Assembly (NCBI RefSeq): GCF_025960875.1
Contig: NZ_JAODLR010000004.1
Coordinates: 186,001-250,000 of the forward strand
DNA: 64,000 nt
DNA from: Crystallibacter permensis
Lineage (GTDB): Bacteria; Actinomycetota; Actinomycetes; Actinomycetales; Micrococcaceae
Direction: 5' to 3'
The position numbers were made by a program, and so were the translations under genes. The first letter of the stretch is position 1. Each line of letters begins with the position of its first letter. The notes below the pieces were generated by a model. It was not told where the DNA came from. It was given only the letters and a program-made list of their open reading frames with translations, and searched no databases. Below, one piece after another: positions 61,359-64,000 of this stretch.

Positions 61359-62556
61359 CCGGCTCCGGCTCGAGCGGCCTTGTGCGCGGGATCCAATAGG
61401 CCATGGCGGCCGCACCCAGCAGCCCCAGTCCGGCAGTCATCCAGATGCCGGCGGACAGGGAGACCGCGGCCGTGACGAGGCTGAGCAGCGCCGGCCCGCC
61501 CATGATGCCTGTGTCGCTGAGCAGGCGCCAGAAGCCGAGGAACTGCGCCCGGCCCACCGGCGGCGCATAGTCCGCCCCCAGGGTCATGACAATCCCCGAG
61601 CCCAGGCCGTTGCCCAGCCCGATCAGCAGCGCGGCGAGCAGGAAACCCAGCATGGTGGTTGTGAACGGGATGAGGAACAGGGCGACGCTCATAATGGTCA
61701 GGAACGGGATGGCCACGGCCAGCCGGCCCTTGAGGTCCATCAGCTTTCCGGCCGGGTAGAACACCAGCATGTCCACGGCGCCGGAAAGGCCGAAAATAAC
61801 CGATGTCGTCGCCGCATCCAGCCCGATGCTATCGCCCCACAGCGGGATCACCACGTTGCGCGATGCGCGGACGGCACCGATCAGCAGGATGCCGATCCCG
61901 ATCGTCAGGTAGATGTGGCGGTGGCTGCGGGCAATCGAACGCATGCTCGGCCGCGCCGGTGCTTGTCCGTCGCGGTCCGGGCGGGCCACCTCCAGTTCCG
62001 GGACCGTCAGCGAGATTACCGCGGCCACGAGGAATGCACCCGCGCCCAGCCAGTAGGCGCCGGAGGTTCCGGCCAAACCAATAACGACGGCGCCGCCGAA
62101 CGGACCGAGGAACATCCCGATCCGGTGCACGCCGCCGAGGGTGGACAGCGCACGGGCCCGGAAATGTACCGGCACGGCCTCGCTCAGGTACGACTGCCGG
62201 GCCAGCAGGAAAACGGCTCCGCCCATGCCGATCAGGAAGACGGCCAGCGCGAAAATTGTGATGTTTGGTGCCACCACCGCCAGGAACATCGCGGCTGCAC
62301 ACCACAGCGACGCCGCCACCAGCGCCCACTTCTCGCCGAACCGTGCGGTGAGCATCGACGCCGGGATGTTGGTCACCAGCGAACCGACGCCGAGCAGCGT
62401 AACCATCAGCGCGGCAAGAGCCACGGTAGCCCCGAGGTCTCTGGCGCTCAGGGCCACCACCGGCAGAATGGCTCCCTGACCTACTCCGTAGAGCAGGGAC
62501 GGGCCATAGGCCGGCACGGCAATCCGGCGCAGGCTGAAACTCTCTTCGGACCTCAG
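61333..62556 (-). CDS. MFS transporter with a probable CTG start
   Basis: A 407-residue facilitator with twelve hydrophobic segments; RFGEKWALVAASLWC lies at the helix 2-3 loop and ADYAPPVGRAQFLGFWRLLS in the second half. The N-terminal helix needs residues LRRIAVPAYGPSLLYG, which are reached only from a codon upstream of the GTG at 62517. The sole start with a good ribosome site is CTG at 62556, seven bases after AAGGAG, which overlaps the stop of the upstream hydrolase gene. A start at the GTG would clip the first helix. Substrate unknown; the family resembles multidrug or sugar exporters. Confidence 0.82.
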   Translation of the reverse strand: MRSEESFSLRRIAVPAYGPSLLYGVGQGAILPVVALSARDLGATVALAALMVTLLGVGSLVTNIPASMLTARFGEKWALVAASLWCAAAMFLAVVAPNITIFALAVFLIGMGGAVFLLARQSYLSEAVPVHFRARALSTLGGVHRIGMFLGPFGGAVVIGLAGTSGAYWLGAGAFLVAAVISLTVPELEVARPDRDGQAPARPSMRSIARSHRHIYLTIGIGILLIGAVRASRNVVIPLWGDSIGLDAATTSVIFGLSGAVDMLVFYPAGKLMDLKGRLAVAIPFLTIMSVALFLIPFTTTMLGFLLAALLIGLGNGLGSGIVMTLGADYAPPVGRAQFLGFWRLLSDTGIMGGPALLSLVTAAVSLSAGIWMTAGLGLLGAAAMAYWIPRTRPLEPEPVISGGTGS

Positions 62557-62567
62557 CTCAGCACTCC

Positions 62568-63401
62568 TTAACGGGGTGCGTGTTTCAGACGCGTGAGCAG
62601 CGCCCGCGACTGGAGCGGCCCATACGGCAGGATCGGTATCGCTTTTGTGGTGTCCGCGGGCGTGTCCCTGCTGGCCTGCTCACCCATCCGGACAGCCAGC
62701 GACATGGTCTCCCACATACTCTTGACGAAAGCATCGCTGACCGTCTGCCCGTGGCCAGGCACCAGCACATCGTATTCGTGGCGCAGGCCGGAGATCTTGC
62801 GGAGTGTTTCCACCCAGTCGCGCGGGTAGGAATCCTCGAACGCGGGATTCGCGCCCTGCTCCACCAGGTCGCCGGCGAAGAGGGTTGACGGCGTACCCAC
62901 CAGCAAATCGCCGTCGGTATGGCCACGGCCCAGGTAGAACAGCTTGACCGGCATGTCGCCGAGGTTCACGGTGACTTCGGTATCCACCGGCTTGGTCGGG
63001 ACACGGATGCGGGTGTGCTCCCCGGTCCCCTCGGCCATTTCGGGCTCGGTTTCCGCTACCTGCTCGCGCTGGAGCGAGGCAGTCTCAGCCATATCGTGTG
63101 CGCAGTTGCGGTGCGCATAAAAGTCATGGACGCCGTTGTCCGCGAAGAAGGCGTTGCCGAAGATATGGTCGAAATGCGAATGGGTGTTGACCACCACCAG
63201 CGGCAGCTTCGTTAGGGACCTGACCGCCTTGTAGATCTGCCGTGCCTGCCGCGGGCCTGCCCCGGTGTCGATGACCATGGCTTTTTGCTTCCCGATCACC
63301 AGGCCGCTATTGAGCAAGTAGCTCCGCGTTCGGATGACATAGTTTCCCGGTGCCACCTGAACGTGCTCGGCCTTGTCCTCGGTTTGCACGGTCTCGCTCA
63401 T
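62568..63401 (-). CDS. Metallo-beta-lactamase-fold hydrolase
   Basis: A 277-residue hydrolase with the metal motif VVNTHSHFDHIFGN (H-x-H-x-D-H, about residue 95), GRGHTDGDLLVGTPSTLFAG as the second metal region, and a late VLVPGHGQTVSDAF with a further His. The fold covers glyoxalase II, lactonases and many other hydrolases, so the reaction is not predicted. ATG at 63401 is used. The MFS gene follows closely, suggesting a functional pair such as detoxification plus export, which is only inference. Confidence 0.88.
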   Translation of the reverse strand: MSETVQTEDKAEHVQVAPGNYVIRTRSYLLNSGLVIGKQKAMVIDTGAGPRQARQIYKAVRSLTKLPLVVVNTHSHFDHIFGNAFFADNGVHDFYAHRNCAHDMAETASLQREQVAETEPEMAEGTGEHTRIRVPTKPVDTEVTVNLGDMPVKLFYLGRGHTDGDLLVGTPSTLFAGDLVEQGANPAFEDSYPRDWVETLRKISGLRHEYDVLVPGHGQTVSDAFVKSMWETMSLAVRMGEQASRDTPADTTKAIPILPYGPLQSRALLTRLKHAPR

Positions 63402-63564
63402 GCCGGCCTTTCCTCCTGGATCCGTTCCCAGGACGCAGCGTCATTGCGCGTCCAACCACTACCGTATCGCGGTGGGCGGGAAGGAAGCAGTCACAGACCG
63501 GATAGCGCGTAACCGAACAGCCTCACTCCGTTGGGATGAGAACGAAAACCGATTTACTGGTCCT

Positions 63565-63771
63565 TTAGTCCCACATGTACCCTTCGTGGATCTCGTCAAA
63601 GGGGATGCGCTGGTCAACCATTGCCTGGACGTGGTGCGACCCCGCGCCACGGATCAGAATCCCATGGTCGCCTTCCGCCACAGACTCCAGAAATACCGGA
63701 CGAATGGCGTCTGCCTCAGCAGCACTCAGTCCGGCCAAATACAGTTCGTAGGCCTCAGGAAGAGCTTTCAT
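63565..63771 (-). CDS. Small hypothetical protein
   Basis: A 68-residue protein (ALPEAYELYLAGLSAAEADA, then SHHVQAMVDQRIPFDEIHEG) with no recognised domain or membrane segment. The ATG at 63771 has TACCCT six bases upstream and no ribosome site, suggesting a leaderless gene. A longer frame to 63969 was rejected because it would overlap the next promoter region and reads as non-coding Arg/Pro-rich sequence. Confidence 0.65.
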   Translation of the reverse strand: MKALPEAYELYLAGLSAAEADAIRPVFLESVAEGDHGILIRGAGSHHVQAMVDQRIPFDEIHEGYMWD

Positions 63772-63777
63772 GTCACA

Positions 63778-63783
63778 AGGGTA
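63778..63783 (-). promoter_or_regulatory. -10 element of a leaderless small gene
   Basis: On the minus strand TACCCT, six bases TGTGAC, then ATG at 63771. No -35 seen. Confidence 0.45.
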
Positions 63784-63931
63784 GCCCGGGCAATGTCGGC
63801 GGTACAGGGATATGTACGGTCGAGGTTCGGGCCGCCACTGGGTGGTGCCCTGCGAGCCTTCACCTGGCCAACAGCCCGGCATTCCCCTACCTATCACCAC
63901 CTTTCTGGTTATCCACCGCTGGACTAAACTC

Positions 63932-63960
63932 TTGTGCGCTTCATCACACCACCGTAGAAT
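63932..63960 (+). promoter_or_regulatory. Promoter of the gene cut off at the window end
   Basis: TTGTGC (-35) and TAGAAT (-10) are separated by 17 bases and end seven bases before an ATG at 63968. The spacing fits a housekeeping sigma factor and a nearly leaderless transcript. Confidence 0.65.
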
Positions 63961-63967
63961 CGAATGC

Positions 63968-64000
63968 ATGTTCGAGTCAATCGTTCCAGCAGAAATGGAT
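63968..64000 (+). CDS. 5' end of an unidentified gene (partial)
   Basis: Eleven codons, MFESIVPAEMD, start seven bases after the -10 TAGAAT and run to the window edge. Too little remains to name a family. The promoter at 63932-63960 supports that it is real. Confidence 0.5.
   Translation, partial: MFESIVPAEMD

Noticed and set aside
1-64000. tRNA, rRNA, CRISPR, riboswitch or insertion sequence
   Set aside because: No cloverleaf, regularly spaced repeats, transposase motif or conserved aptamer pattern was recognised by eye; a tRNAscan, Rfam and IS search would settle this.

Overview
The window is a high-GC, gene-dense chromosomal segment from an actinobacterium, most likely Micrococcaceae (Arthrobacter-like). 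Supporting this are a menG-menJ-polyprenyl synthase block with the gene order known from actinobacterial menaquinone loci, a FurA-catalase pair, actinobacterial FprA ferredoxin-NADP reductases, a MetP/MetS-type transporter pair, frequent GTG starts with ATGA/GTGA overlaps, and several probable leaderless promoters (TANNNT six bases before ATG/GTG). This is inference from gene content; no rRNA, tRNA, CRISPR array, insertion sequence or prophage was seen.

Layout. 1-9.3 kb holds housekeeping and stress genes: HtpX protease with a histidine phosphatase, an MFS exporter, two coupled alpha/beta hydrolases, furA-katA behind a perfect inverted repeat, a TetR-ankyrin pair converging on the catalase, and fprA copy 1. 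9.5-25.8 kb is the accessory heart of the window, a type VII secretion (T7SS) locus with a polymorphic toxin. The leftward arm runs from three small WXG100-like proteins to a 977-residue toxin that appears to carry two effector domains (a TNT-type NAD glycohydrolase followed by a DNA/RNA non-specific nuclease). Three dissimilar putative immunity genes follow, then decayed fragments of immunity-type sequence. The rightward arm encodes the machinery: a small membrane protein, EccD-like channel, MinD-like ATPase, EccC ATPase and two accessory proteins. EccB, EccE and mycosin are absent here.

25.8-34.3 kb carries a RarD-like permease, a universal stress protein, and a putrescine/GABA module: 4-aminobutyraldehyde dehydrogenase, GABA aminotransferase, an NSS symporter with its 45-residue MetS subunit, and a PucR regulator. 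34.3-44.3 kb is a long sulfate assimilation operon (sirohydrochlorin chelatase, sulfite reductase, cysH, cysD, cysN, an ABC importer, fprA copy 2), mostly joined by start/stop overlaps. The second FprA, adjacent to the sulfite reductase cluster, probably supplies it with reduced ferredoxin.

44.4-46.8 kb has small conserved proteins (glycolipid-binding family, SMI1/KNR4-like, HIT, Rho_N-domain). 46.8-60.4 kb is a dispersed menaquinone region: polyprenyl diphosphate synthase, menJ, menG, menF, menD and menC. It is interrupted by a polar amino-acid ABC importer, a secreted intradiol-dioxygenase-like lipoprotein and a Tat-exported PhoX phosphatase. 60.4-64 kb ends with a PAP2 phosphatase, an MFS transporter with a possible CTG start, a metallo-beta-lactamase-fold hydrolase, a 68-residue protein and the first codons of another gene behind a good promoter.
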